NCBI GenBank assembly: GCA_036555455.1
Contig: DATBLI010000095.1
Coordinates: 96,790 to 160,789, forward strand
DNA length: 64,000 bases
From: RBG-16-68-12 sp036555455
GTDB lineage: Archaea; Thermoplasmatota; Thermoplasmata; RBG-16-68-12
Direction: 5' to 3'
This document shows, one piece after another, positions 33,753 to 41,804 of the stretch (the stretch's first letter is position 1; every line of letters begins with the position of its first letter). A program made the position numbers and the translations under genes. Below the pieces are notes generated by a model. The model did no database searches. It saw only the letters and a program-made list of their open reading frames with translations, and was not told the origin of the DNA.

Positions 33753-34292
33753 CTAGGCGCCCGCGAGAAGATTCTTCGCGGTGACGAGGGCGTGGAGCCG
33801 GACGGAGATCTCCGCAAGGCCGATCTTGCCGCCCTCCTCGCGGTCCACGACGGCGACGACGTCTTCGATGACGGCACCGTGGGACCGCAGCCGCTCGATG
33901 GCCGCACGAAGCGTGCCTCCCGTGGTGACGACATCCTCGACGAACAGGACGCGATCCCCCTTCGCCAGCTCGCCCTCGTAGTCCTTCTTCGTGCCGTGCT
34001 CCTTCGTCGCCTTGCGCACCATGAGAAACGGCTTGTTGGAGGCGAGGCTGACAGCCGCGGCGATGGGGACCGCGCCGAGTTCCACGCCGGCGATGCGGTC
34101 CGCGTTCGCCGCGTAGGGCGCGATCGCCTCTCCGATCATCCGCAGGAGATCCGGCCGGGTGACCGCCCTCTTGATGTCCACGTAGTACGAGGAGGTCTTC
34201 CCACTCGCGAGGGTGAAGGTGCCCATCTGGAGGGCCCCGCAGGCCTTCAGGGCGCGCAGGAAGTCATCACGGCCGAAGTCACCAGGGCTCAT
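33753..34292 (-). CDS. pyrE: Orotate phosphoribosyltransferase
   Basis: A 179-residue enzyme making orotidine 5'-phosphate from orotate and PRPP in pyrimidine synthesis. Features are FTLASGKTSSYYVDIKRA, GVELGAVPIAAAVSL, the RKATKEHGTKKDYEG loop and the PRPP motif RVLFVEDVVTTGGTL. The start lies 14 bases inside the end of carS, so the two are probably co-transcribed. The 187 bp after it toward xseA contain no clear gene. Confidence 0.95.
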   Translation of the reverse strand: MSPGDFGRDDFLRALKACGALQMGTFTLASGKTSSYYVDIKRAVTRPDLLRMIGEAIAPYAANADRIAGVELGAVPIAAAVSLASNKPFLMVRKATKEHGTKKDYEGELAKGDRVLFVEDVVTTGGTLRAAIERLRSHGAVIEDVVAVVDREEGGKIGLAEISVRLHALVTAKNLLAGA

Positions 34293-34863
34293 GCTTCTTC
34301 CCCATGTGGTACCCGAGGATGTTCACGGCCCGATGCAGGGCGGGCGTGATAAGGATGATGGCAAGGAGGCCGAAGAGCGCGTCCCCGGAGAAGAAGCGAG
34401 GGACCGCCCATGCCGGGATCGCGAGACTCAGGATGAGCCCGCCCGCGACGAAATCGTATTGGTCGAGCCCGGGAGCCTTCGCGCCGCGGGGCTTGTGCAT
34501 CCGCCGCTTCACGAAAGCCGCGGCGAGATCTCCGAGGAGGGCGCCGAGGGCGAGGACCGCGGACGCGGCGAGGGCGAGGACCGTCCCCTCTGCGATCCCC
34601 GTCGCGGGAAGCCCGAAGGACCACGCGGACATCGGCGCCACAACGCCGAACGGCAGGAACAGGAGGAACCCAAGGAGGGCGCCGGAAAGCGTGCCGCCGA
34701 TCAGACCGCGCCAGGTCTTCCCCTCTCCGAAGAGCCGCTCCCCGTCGCGCAGGACCCTGCCGAAGTCGATGGGAGGGCCCCCACCCCAGAGGACCGCCGC
34801 GGGGTTCGCGAGGAATGCGGGAAGGAAGAACCACAGCGCCTGCGGGATCTGTTCGAGGGACAC
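34279..34863 (-). CDS. carS: CDP-archaeol synthase
   Basis: A 194-residue membrane enzyme that activates digeranylgeranylglyceryl phosphate with CTP for archaeal phospholipid head-group attachment. The family signature FLANPAAVLWGGGPPIDFGRVLRDGERLFGEGKTWRGLIGG is complete, and the second motif is LGDLAAAFVKRRMHKPRGAKAPGLDQYDFV. A CCTATAAAC box at 34887-34894 on this strand places transcription start at the ATG. Together with egsA it shows ether-lipid synthesis. Confidence 0.94.
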   Translation of the reverse strand: MSLEQIPQALWFFLPAFLANPAAVLWGGGPPIDFGRVLRDGERLFGEGKTWRGLIGGTLSGALLGFLLFLPFGVVAPMSAWSFGLPATGIAEGTVLALAASAVLALGALLGDLAAAFVKRRMHKPRGAKAPGLDQYDFVAGGLILSLAIPAWAVPRFFSGDALFGLLAIILITPALHRAVNILGYHMGKKHEPW

Positions 34864-34987
34864 TACGGCGCGAACGGGGCTCCGCAGTTTATAGGTAACC
34901 CTCCGGGGCGAGCCGCGGTGCTATCGATGTTGATAATCTCCGCATCACCGTATTATAGCGCAACCCGGCTCGTTTCCGCGTCGTGGT

Positions 34988-35689
34988 ATGGACCGAGTGC
35001 GCACGTTCATCGAGGGCTTCGACGAAACCCTAGAGGGCGGGATCCCGAAGGGCTCCGTCGTCCTCGTCGCGGGCACCCCCGGCACGATGAAAACGGCCCT
35101 GACCTTTTCGATGCTGTACGAGAACGCGAGGGCGGGGTCGCGGGCCCTGTACATCTCCCTTGAGGAGAGCCAGGAGGAGCTCAAAGCCGCGATGGCAGAA
35201 CTGGGCATGGGGGGCCTCGACGACCTCGAGATGTACATCCTCGACATCGGCCGCATCCGACTCGAGCACAAGGAGGAGGAACTGTCGAAGAATTGGCTCG
35301 ACGTCCTCCGGAAGTATATCGAGCAGCGGGTCCGCGTGAACCGTTTCGACCTGATCGCCCTCGACAGCCTCGAGGCCCTGTACAGCCTGTGCCATCTGGA
35401 CACCCCGCGCCGCGACCTCTTTCACTTCTTCGGCTTCCTCCGCGGCCTCGACGCGACCTCCTTCCTCATCTCGGAGATCCCTTCCGGAACGGACGCCCGA
35501 TTCGGCCGCTACGACGAGGAGTTCCTCGTCGACGGGATCCTGCATCTGAAGCATGCACCGATCGGCGAGACGGACGTCCAGCTCCGCATTCGCTGCGTGA
35601 AGATGCGGAGGACGAAGCATGCAAAGACGGACTATGCCCTCGAGCACACGGGCGAGGGGTTTCAGGTCACGCGGCTCATCTCAAAGTGA
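34988..35689 (+). CDS. KaiC/RAD55-like ATPase, paralogue 1
   Basis: A 233-residue single RecA-fold domain. The opening VRTFIEGFDETLEGGIPKGSVVLVAGTPGTMKTALTF places the P-loop at about residues 28-36, with Met instead of Gly before the Lys. LYISLEESQEEL holds a catalytic Glu, FDLIALDSLEALYSL is Walker B, and DGILHLKHAPIGETDVQLRIRCVKMRRTKH is the KaiC-like C-terminal part. KaiC-like proteins in archaea are signalling or regulatory ATPases. A TATTATAG box at 34951-34958 is the likely promoter. It is one of three paralogues within 5 kb. Confidence 0.85.
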   Translation: MDRVRTFIEGFDETLEGGIPKGSVVLVAGTPGTMKTALTFSMLYENARAGSRALYISLEESQEELKAAMAELGMGGLDDLEMYILDIGRIRLEHKEEELSKNWLDVLRKYIEQRVRVNRFDLIALDSLEALYSLCHLDTPRRDLFHFFGFLRGLDATSFLISEIPSGTDARFGRYDEEFLVDGILHLKHAPIGETDVQLRIRCVKMRRTKHAKTDYALEHTGEGFQVTRLISK

Positions 35690-36454
35690 GGTCTTCTGAA
35701 GGAGCTTGAGGAGGGCCTCTGCGTATCGGGAGGCGAGGGCCTCGTTGCCGAACGTCCGCGCGGCGGCCGCCTTGTTCTCCTCGATCGCCTCGACGGTTTT
35801 CGTGAGCACGCTCACGACATCCTTCCCCGGAGCCCGGCGGAAGAGGGCGGCGATCGCCGTGACGTCGCCGTTCATCACGACGAGACGGCCCACGGGGAGG
35901 TGCATCACGTACGTGCCCTTCCCTTGCCGCGCGCTCTCCCGGCGGATCGCCTCCGAGACTTCGGATTCGTCCAAGTAGGCGGTCTCCCCAGCCTTCGCGA
36001 GGGGCGAGCGGCCCCTCACGAGGATCATCAAGGCGAGGACGTTGGACTCCCGGTCCCGCGTCGCAAGCTCCGACCAGAACGAAGCCTGGAGGGAGAGGGA
36101 CCGCAGCCGACGGCGGAGGGCCCCGATCCCTTCGCGGTCGTGGGTCTTCGTCAGGCTCCTCAGCTCGAGCTCGACCTCCTTTGCCTGCCGAGGTGTAAGG
36201 AGATGCCGGAATGTCTGGAACTCCTGGTCGAGGGCGTCCAGCTCAGAGGTAGGCCGCGGCCGGGGCGGCGGCCCCTCGGGGGGGCTCGGGGCATCCGTGC
36301 GCGGGGACAAGCCAGGGACCTCCTGTTCAACGAGGTCGACGGCATCGGCGAGGTTCATGTCGGGGTGGCGCAGCATCGCCTCCATGACCACGTCGCCGCG
36401 GCCTTCGAGCTCCCATAGGAGCAGCTTCAGGGCTGCCTCGTCTCGTTTTCCCAT
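35681..36454 (-). CDS. Uncharacterised protein, possibly with roadblock/LC7-like C-terminal domain
   Basis: A 257-residue soluble protein. Residues 1-60 are helical (LKLLLWELEGRGDVVMEAMLRHPDMNLADAVDLVEQ), 60-70 a proline-rich linker, 75-140 a charged helical region, and from about 145 a domain with NVLALMILVRGRSPLAKAGETAYL, RLVVMNGDVTAIAALFRRAPGKDVVSVLTKTVEAIEEN. The alternation resembles a roadblock/LC7 fold, known to regulate small GTPases and some ATPases. This is a guess from pattern. It sits between two KaiC-like genes and overlaps the end of the first convergently by nine bases. Confidence 0.55.
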   Translation of the reverse strand: MGKRDEAALKLLLWELEGRGDVVMEAMLRHPDMNLADAVDLVEQEVPGLSPRTDAPSPPEGPPPRPRPTSELDALDQEFQTFRHLLTPRQAKEVELELRSLTKTHDREGIGALRRRLRSLSLQASFWSELATRDRESNVLALMILVRGRSPLAKAGETAYLDESEVSEAIRRESARQGKGTYVMHLPVGRLVVMNGDVTAIAALFRRAPGKDVVSVLTKTVEAIEENKAAAARTFGNEALASRYAEALLKLLQKTSL

Positions 36455-36589
36455 CCCATCCCGCGGGCGGGAACGACCTCGGGCTACAAAAGCATATCCT
36501 CTTCATGGGACGCGTCCGACGCGATGCGTATCCCGGGCGATAACGGAGACATCATTCCTTTATAACGTGGGGCTTGTCCTCGCTCCAAC

Positions 36590-37309
36590 ATGGAGATTGA
36601 GGACTCCCTTTTCCATACCCATGTGGAGGGCCTCGATCGCGCCCTCGGCGGCGGGATTCCAAGGGGCAGCACGGTCCTCGTCGCGGGCACACCCGGCACG
36701 ATGAAGACGTCCCTCATCCTCTGGATGATGCACGAGAGCGCGAAGGCGTCCGGCACGAAGAGCCTCTATGTGAGCCTCGAGCAGGGCGTGGATTCCCTGA
36801 AGGCGGGTGCGGGACGGATGGGGATGAGGGAGCTCCACGAGAGCCACGTCTACATCCTGGACATGGGCCAGCTGCGACGTGGCATGGAGCGGTCCGAGTC
36901 GACGAAGGACTGGATCACGATCCTCTTGGAGATCGTCAAGGAAGCCGTGAACTCGAGCGGGTACGAAGTCCTAGCCCTCGACAGCCTCGAGGCGCTGTAC
37001 GCGCTCATGGAGATGAAGGCCCCGCGGCGGGAGATGTTCCACTTCCTCTCCGGATTGCGGGACCTCGGCCTCACGACGTTCCTCATCGCGGAGACGCCCT
37101 TCGGATCCAACCGGCTCGCCCAGTGGGGGGAGGACTTCCTCGCGGACGGGATCCTGAACCTGCGCCAGGTCGAGGTTGGAGAGACGGAGGTCCAGCTGCG
37201 CCTCCGGTGCGTGAAGATGCGATGGATGAACTGCGACCACAATGCCCTCGCGCTCAACCACGACGGCGAGAAGTTCTTCGTGACGCACATCATCTCGAAG
37301 AAGAAGTGA
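36590..37309 (+). CDS. KaiC/RAD55-like ATPase, paralogue 2
   Basis: A 239-residue single-domain protein closely similar to paralogue 1. The P-loop is VAGTPGTMKTSLILW with the same Met before Lys. LYVSLEQGVDSL, YEVLALDSLEALYAL (Walker B) and DGILNLRQVEVGETEVQLRLRCVKMRWMNCDHNAL follow. It ends in a basic tail (ISKKK). A TTTATAA box at 36559-36565, 25 bp before the ATG, implies a leaderless transcript. It has an independent promoter from paralogue 1. Confidence 0.85.
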   Translation: MEIEDSLFHTHVEGLDRALGGGIPRGSTVLVAGTPGTMKTSLILWMMHESAKASGTKSLYVSLEQGVDSLKAGAGRMGMRELHESHVYILDMGQLRRGMERSESTKDWITILLEIVKEAVNSSGYEVLALDSLEALYALMEMKAPRREMFHFLSGLRDLGLTTFLIAETPFGSNRLAQWGEDFLADGILNLRQVEVGETEVQLRLRCVKMRWMNCDHNALALNHDGEKFFVTHIISKKK

Positions 37310-37327
37310 GACGCCGGGCAGCGTCGG

Positions 37328-38290
37328 TCAGGGATTCGCTGGCGGCGTCGGCGGGGATGGAGGGGTGGGCGGCGGCGTCCCCGGAGTCGGAGGCGCCCAC
37401 GCAGGCGCGGGGGCCGGGGCCGCCGGAATCTCACGTCGGTTCACGCGGGACCACGCCAGATACGCGGCCCCTGCGAAGAGCAACGAGGGGATGACGTTCA
37501 ACAGAGTCAGATTCGTGCCCGCGCCAGAAAAGGCCGCGGCAATCCGTGTCGGATCGGCGCTGCCTTGCGTGATGATCTCCCGCGCCAGCTCATCCGCCAA
37601 GACCGTCACCGCGGGCAGGAGAAGGATGAGGGTCACGACACCCAGAGCAACCGTGGCGCCGTAGGCCGCCCACAGGAGAATCCGGCCCTCCACCTTCTGC
37701 AGGGCGTACGTGAAGAAGACTCCCGCGAGCCCCGAGACGAGGGAGCCGGCGGCGGCGACAATCACGGCGTTCGTGAAGCCGCCGCGCAGTGCCGCGGCGA
37801 TCTCCGCTTCGGTGCCTGACAAGATGACCGGGCTGAACGCAGCGAGGATGGCGATGAAGGCGCCCACGATGGCAACGAGGATCCCGAGGACGAAGAGGAC
37901 GATGGAGAGGATCACATTCCTCGCATGCGACCGGCCGAAGGCCTTCCGGCCGAGGATGATGAGGATCGCGCCGATGAAGATGAGGAGGCTACCGATGAAC
38001 CCCACGACGGGAGCCCAGGAGAGCAGGGAGCCGACGAGGAGCAGCAGGAGTCCCGTCTTCGTGCGGTCGACCTGCTTTGACCATTCGAGCTGCCATGTTG
38101 GCGGGCCGTATGCGTAGGCGTAGGGTGCCGCATATCCAGGCGTCGAAGGATACGCCGCGCCCGGAGCGGGCGACGGACCTGCGGGAGGGGTCACAGCCGA
38201 CGTCGGCAGGAGCTTGCCGCAATTCGTGCAGAATGCCCATCCGGGCTGGTTCTGGAAACCGCAATTCGGACACGCCGCGGGCGTCGCCAA
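37328..38290 (-). CDS. Zinc-ribbon multi-pass membrane protein
   Basis: About 320 residues. A short zinc ribbon at the N-terminus (ACPNCGFQNQPGWAFCTNCGKLLP) is followed by a Pro/Ala/Tyr-rich linker, about six hydrophobic segments (residues 85-290, including TGLLLLLVGSLLSWAPVVGFIGSLLIFIGAILIILG), and a Pro-Thr-rich tail. The family is uncharacterised. Such zinc-ribbon membrane proteins are common in archaea. No ATG or GTG precedes the ribbon closely, so a TTG at 38290 is taken as the start. The tail meets KaiC paralogue 2 convergently. Confidence 0.7.
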   Translation of the reverse strand: MATPAACPNCGFQNQPGWAFCTNCGKLLPTSAVTPPAGPSPAPGAAYPSTPGYAAPYAYAYGPPTWQLEWSKQVDRTKTGLLLLLVGSLLSWAPVVGFIGSLLIFIGAILIILGRKAFGRSHARNVILSIVLFVLGILVAIVGAFIAILAAFSPVILSGTEAEIAAALRGGFTNAVIVAAAGSLVSGLAGVFFTYALQKVEGRILLWAAYGATVALGVVTLILLLPAVTVLADELAREIITQGSADPTRIAAAFSGAGTNLTLLNVIPSLLFAGAAYLAWSRVNRREIPAAPAPAPAWAPPTPGTPPPTPPSPPTPPANP

Positions 38291-38385
38291 GGCCTCACCC
38301 GACCGTGCCGATAGTCCGACCCCTCGAAAACACTTTCGGCCATCGCACCCGAAGGGTTTTGGGAACACCAGGCTCTGGGTGCGAC

Positions 38386-38799
38386 GTGGGCGTCCCCGGA
38401 TCCGTCGACCGTTGGATCGCATTCGAACTCGGTCGGATCAATGCGGGCCTCGTGACCGAGAAGAAGAGCCTGACCCGGCTCCGCTCCGAGGCGAGGCCCG
38501 CCTGCCGCACCCGGGAGGGCGAGGAGCACACGTTGGATCGCGAGGCCCTCGATCGGTACGCCGCCGTCCTGTCGGTCGATGAGGCAGCGGCCTTGCGCCT
38601 GCCGCTCACCTTGATCGTGTCCGCGGACTACGAGGACAGCGCGTACCTCACCGACGAAATCGGGGCCAAGGCCCTGCATGCCTTGGAGAAGTTCGGCGCC
38701 GCATTTCCATACCGGGATGGACGGATGGTCCTCCCTCACTCCCTGGCGGTGGACATTGTGCGACACAGCGGCGGCACTGTCCAGCTCGCCTTCGGATGA
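38386..38799 (+). CDS. UPF0216 (DUF61) family protein
   Basis: About 137 residues of the archaeal UPF0216 family, of unknown function. Conserved segments are RWIAFELGRINAGLVTEKKSLTRLRSEARPACRTREGEEHTLDREAL, RLPLTLIVSADYEDSAYLTDEIGAKAL. The start is assigned to a GTG at 38386, as homology begins about there and the upstream open frame crosses the divergent zinc-ribbon gene. It converges with the DUF6015-type gene. Confidence 0.8.
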   Translation: MGVPGSVDRWIAFELGRINAGLVTEKKSLTRLRSEARPACRTREGEEHTLDREALDRYAAVLSVDEAAALRLPLTLIVSADYEDSAYLTDEIGAKALHALEKFGAAFPYRDGRMVLPHSLAVDIVRHSGGTVQLAFG

Positions 38800-38808
38800 C
38801 CGAGACGC

Positions 38809-39240
38809 TCACTTCGCCTCTTCCGTCTTCTTGAGGCGCGTCGCCCAGAGATCCTCGGGCACGTCGTCGTAGATCGTCTGTCCGGCCTCGGCCTCTTCCT
38901 TCGCGCGCTGGGCCTCGACGAGCTCCATGATCCGGTCCTTCCGGAACATCCAGTAGTGGATCCGCCACTCCCGGCCGTCGTACAGGGTCGTCTCCTCCCG
39001 TTCCGTCGTGAGGATCCCGGAGTCCTCGAGCATGTAGAAGGCATCCCGGTCCTCGGGCTCGAGGACGTTGTCGATGATCCGCTCGGAGTAGCCGAAGAAG
39101 TTGAGGACGTGTTGGGCCATCGCCCGGGCCTCTTCCTCCTTCATGCCCGTGCGATCGATGGAGTTCTTGATCGCCCGGGTGAGGTCATCCACGGTGAGGG
39201 TCCCCGCAGGCCCCCGCTCGGGCCTGGCCTTCACGGACAT
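38809..39240 (-). CDS. DUF6015-type archaeal protein
   Basis: A 143-residue acidic helical protein. The N-terminal half (VDDLTRAIKNSIDRTGMKEEEARAMAQHVLNFFGYSERIIDN) and the middle (EPEDRDAFYMLEDSGILTTEREETTLYDGREWRIHYWMF) look like a winged-helix or helical regulatory fold. It matches what I recall of a conserved Thermoplasmata family (DUF6015). Function is unknown. A CTATATAAGG box lies 40-50 bp upstream and is shared with the divergent KaiC-like gene. Confidence 0.7.
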   Translation of the reverse strand: MSVKARPERGPAGTLTVDDLTRAIKNSIDRTGMKEEEARAMAQHVLNFFGYSERIIDNVLEPEDRDAFYMLEDSGILTTEREETTLYDGREWRIHYWMFRKDRIMELVEAQRAKEEAEAGQTIYDDVPEDLWATRLKKTEEAK

Positions 39241-39280
39241 CGAAAGGGTCGCCTCGGAATTGGACTATGGGACCCGGGGG

Positions 39281-39290
39281 CTATATAAGG
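39281..39290. promoter_or_regulatory. Divergent TATA box between DUF6015-type gene and KaiC-like paralogue 3
   Basis: CTATATAAGG lies 41-50 bp from the minus-strand ATG at 39240 and 56-65 bp from the plus-strand ATG at 39346. It is the only A/T-rich block in the interval and could serve either or both genes. Plus-strand transcripts would have a leader of about 30 nt. Confidence 0.45.
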
Positions 39291-39345
39291 GTTCTGTCCG
39301 CTCCGTGCGATACTGATTCTCACCTCCTCTCACTTCCGAGAATAC

Positions 39346-40266
39346 ATGGGGAGCGTCCAAAGAGTAATGCAACCCTCCTACCATCTCTGTCCGACGATGG
39401 TGGAGAGTGGAGGATGGCCCGAGGCTGGCGGGCCGCAGCCGGAGGCGCCGCCCGAGGGCCCTCCCTCCGACGATGAGATCCGCCGGCTGCGGGACGAAGT
39501 CCGAAGGCTGCGGGAGCAGGTCGCGGCCCTCGCCGCCCGGACGCAGGCCGAGGACGTTCGCGTGCCGACGCACATCGCGGGCTTGGACCCCGCCCTCGAA
39601 GGCGGGCTCCCCGGGGGTTCCGTCGTGGGGATCGTGGGCCCGGGCGGTTCGATGAAGACGTCCCTCGCTCTGTACATCCTGACGAAGAACCGCGCCGCGG
39701 GGATGCGGGCCGTCTACGTGACCGTCGAGGAGAGTCGCGACTCGATCCTCCGCACGATGCGGCGCCTCGGCCTCGGAGACCAAGAGGATTTCGTCGTCGA
39801 CATCGGAAGGCTTCGCCTCGAGCATGCGGGGGCCGAGGAAATCCGCGACTGGGTGCGGGTCCTCCAAGATTACCTCGGCCGCCGGCGGGATCGCGAGGCG
39901 ATCGGAATCATCGTGATCGACTCGCTCGACGCCCTGGCGGCTCTCTCTCGCCTCTCGGACACGCGTGCGGAGCTGTTCCACTTCTTCCACTTCCTCCGGT
40001 CCACAGGGATGACCGCCCTCGTCGTCGCGGAGCAGGACCCCGCGCGACCCGGCGTGGACCACGAGGTTACGTTCCTCTCGGACGGCATCCTCGAACTTCG
40101 CTTCAGCGGCGTCGGGGAGGGCCGGGTGAGCCTCCTCCTGCGCATCGCGAAGATGCGCCACACGAACCACTCGAGGGACTACTTCATCCTCACGTACGGG
40201 CCGAAGGGCTTCGTCGTCCAGCCCTACGAGTCCGTTCGGCCGCGGCGCTGGGGCCGGAGGGACTGA
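39346..40266 (+). CDS. KaiC/RAD55-like ATPase, paralogue 3, with coiled-coil N-terminus
   Basis: A 306-residue protein. Residues 35-65 form a short coiled coil (DDEIRRLRDEVRRLREQVAAL). The RecA-like domain then has IAGLDPALEGGLPGGSVVGIVGPGGSMKTSLALYIL with Met before the P-loop Lys, VYVTVEESRDSIL, IGIIVIDSLDALAAL (Walker B) and a C-terminal LLLRIAKMRHTNHSRDYFIL. It is more diverged than paralogues 1 and 2. A second ATG at 39397 is also possible as start. It converges on sepF. Confidence 0.83.
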   Translation: MGSVQRVMQPSYHLCPTMVESGGWPEAGGPQPEAPPEGPPSDDEIRRLRDEVRRLREQVAALAARTQAEDVRVPTHIAGLDPALEGGLPGGSVVGIVGPGGSMKTSLALYILTKNRAAGMRAVYVTVEESRDSILRTMRRLGLGDQEDFVVDIGRLRLEHAGAEEIRDWVRVLQDYLGRRRDREAIGIIVIDSLDALAALSRLSDTRAELFHFFHFLRSTGMTALVVAEQDPARPGVDHEVTFLSDGILELRFSGVGEGRVSLLLRIAKMRHTNHSRDYFILTYGPKGFVVQPYESVRPRRWGRRD

Positions 40267-40272
40267 GGCGGT

Positions 40273-40677
40273 TCAGAGGTTGCCCTTGATCTTCGCCCGG
40301 TCGATCTTGATCCCCGCAGGCGTCGCCATCAGGAGGTTCTTCCCGATGACCGCGACATCGCCGCCGGCATCGCGCACCGCGGCCTTGAGCTCCGCCGTGA
40401 TCCGCTTGAGCGCCAGCTCGTCGCTCGCGAGGCTCGTGTAGTCGAGGAGGAGGATGTTCCCGTTGTACACGTGGGTCGTGAGGTCGTTGATGTCCTCGTA
40501 GCGGTAGACCTCCGCGACCTTCACGAGGTGCTCCACGGGTTCCCCGAGGGCCCCGCCTTCGCCTTCGAAACTCAACTCTCCCAGGTCGATATACGTGTCC
40601 GCCTCGGCAGCGGTGCCGCCTTCGGCGAGGCGCTTGAATGGCTTCTTGATAAACGCCATCCCGAATCCCTTCTGCAT
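40273..40677 (-). CDS. sepF: Cell division protein SepF, archaeal
   Basis: A 134-residue SepF, which anchors FtsZ to the membrane in archaea and bacteria. The basic amphipathic start (MAFIKKPFKRLAE) fits the membrane-targeting helix, and the core VEHLVKVAEVYRYEDINDLTTHVYNGNILLLDYTSLASDELALKRITAELKAAV is the SepF fold. The end GGDVAVIGKNLLMATPAGIKIDR is typical. The ATG at 40677 is 22-29 bp after an AATTTAAA box (40699-40706). The ATG at 40659 is the alternative. Confidence 0.88.
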   Translation of the reverse strand: MQKGFGMAFIKKPFKRLAEGGTAAEADTYIDLGELSFEGEGGALGEPVEHLVKVAEVYRYEDINDLTTHVYNGNILLLDYTSLASDELALKRITAELKAAVRDAGGDVAVIGKNLLMATPAGIKIDRAKIKGNL

Positions 40678-40698
40678 CGGAACGAATGCGAGACCACG

Positions 40699-40706
40699 AA
40701 TTTAAA
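40699..40706 (-). promoter_or_regulatory. TATA box of sepF
   Basis: TTTAAATT on the minus strand lies 22-29 bp before the sepF ATG at 40677, the spacing expected for a leaderless archaeal transcript. Confidence 0.5.
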
Positions 40707-40742
40707 GGTATCGCGTCATCGGAGGCCCGGATTGACAAGATG

Positions 40743-40762
40743 GCTATTCCCATCGGAATAGC
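40743..40762. promoter_or_regulatory. Perfect inverted repeat between sepF and flavoprotein gene
   Basis: GCTATTCC at 40743-40750 and GGAATAGC at 40755-40762 form an eight-base perfect inverted repeat around a four-base centre. A further GGAATA occurs at 40782. It lies in the divergent interval, about 60 bp upstream of the flavoprotein TATA box and 40 bp upstream of that of sepF, and is a good candidate binding site for a dimeric transcription factor. Confidence 0.5.
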
Positions 40763-40822
40763 TACATAATAGCCCTGACCCGGAATACCACGCGGGCCCT
40801 CCGGCAACAGCCAGGTCATAAC

Positions 40823-40830
40823 GTTTAAAA
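40823..40830 (+). promoter_or_regulatory. TATA box of the flavoprotein reductase gene
   Basis: GTTTAAAA lies 27-34 bp before the ATG at 40857, as expected for a leaderless transcript. It also argues against an upstream TTG start at 40842. Confidence 0.5.
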
Positions 40831-40856
40831 GGGTCGCGCCTTTGTCGCCCCACGCG

Positions 40857-41801
40857 ATGGTCTACGACGTCGTCGTCGTAGGAGGCGGCCCCGCCGGCCT
40901 GACGGCCGGGATCTATGCGCGGACGAGGAGCCTGTCGACCCTCATCCTCGAGGCCCAGCAGTTGGGCGGGCAGCTCACGTGGCTCTACCCGACGAAATCC
41001 GTCTATGACTACCCGAGCTACATCGCGATCGAGGGGGGCGAACTCGGTGAGCTCTTCACCCTCCACGCACGGGAGAGCGGCGCCGAGATGGCACAGGGGG
41101 AGGTCGTGGACGTGACGAGGAACGGATCTTCCTTCACGCTCCGGACACGGGACGGACGGAATTACGAGGCCCGCGCGATTATCCTGGCGATGGGCATGGG
41201 CCTCTTCGAGCCGAAGCGGCTCGACATCCCGGGCGAGGTCGAGTTCGAGGGCCGCGGGGTGACGTACCACATCAAGGATCGCCACGAGTTCCAAGGCACG
41301 CGCGTCCTCATCGTGGGGGGCGGGGACAGCGCCCTCGAGCATGCCCTCGAAATCGTCGCGATCGCGAAGGAGGTCACCCTCGTCCATCGCCGCGGCGAGT
41401 TCCGCGCCATGGAGAAGAACGTGGAGGCCGTCCAGAAGACGCCCATCCATGTCGTCTTCAACGCGGAGGTGACGAGCATCGAGGGCGACGAGCGCGTGCG
41501 GAGCGCGGTCGTCTATGACAACCGCACCCTGAAGAAGTCCGTCATCGACGTGGACACGGTCCTGATCAACATCGGCTTCGAGCCGAAGATCACGCCCCTC
41601 CCGAAGTGGGGAATCGCCTTGGAGGGGGAGCGACTCGTCCGGGTCAAGATGGACATGTCCACCTCTGTGCCGGGGGTCTATGCCTGCGGAGACATCGTGT
41701 CGTACCCGGGGAAGGACAAGCGGATCGTGACCGCTTGCGGGGAGGCCGTAACCGCGGTCATGTCCGTGTACAAATACCTCAAGAACCCGTACTGGGCGTG
41801 A
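40857..41801 (+). CDS. Ferredoxin-NADP reductase, thioredoxin reductase-like
   Basis: A 314-residue flavoprotein. FAD loop VVVVGGGPAGLTAGIYARTRSL, then GGQLTWLYPTKSVYDYP, which is diagnostic of the YumC-type reductases, NADP loop VLIVGGGDSALEHALEI, VTLVHRRGEFRAMEKNV and the FAD motif GVYACGDIVSYPGKDK. The redox Cys-x2-Cys of thioredoxin reductase is absent between the two loops, so a ferredoxin- or flavodoxin-linked role is likelier. It may feed electrons from or to ferredoxin. An inverted repeat upstream suggests regulation. Confidence 0.85.
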   Translation: MVYDVVVVGGGPAGLTAGIYARTRSLSTLILEAQQLGGQLTWLYPTKSVYDYPSYIAIEGGELGELFTLHARESGAEMAQGEVVDVTRNGSSFTLRTRDGRNYEARAIILAMGMGLFEPKRLDIPGEVEFEGRGVTYHIKDRHEFQGTRVLIVGGGDSALEHALEIVAIAKEVTLVHRRGEFRAMEKNVEAVQKTPIHVVFNAEVTSIEGDERVRSAVVYDNRTLKKSVIDVDTVLINIGFEPKITPLPKWGIALEGERLVRVKMDMSTSVPGVYACGDIVSYPGKDKRIVTACGEAVTAVMSVYKYLKNPYWA

Positions 41802-41804
41802 GCC

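Noticed and set aside
40857..41801. Thioredoxin reductase annotation
   Set aside because: The redox-active Cys-x2-Cys is missing and the GGQLTWLYPTKSVYDYP pattern fits ferredoxin-NADP reductase.
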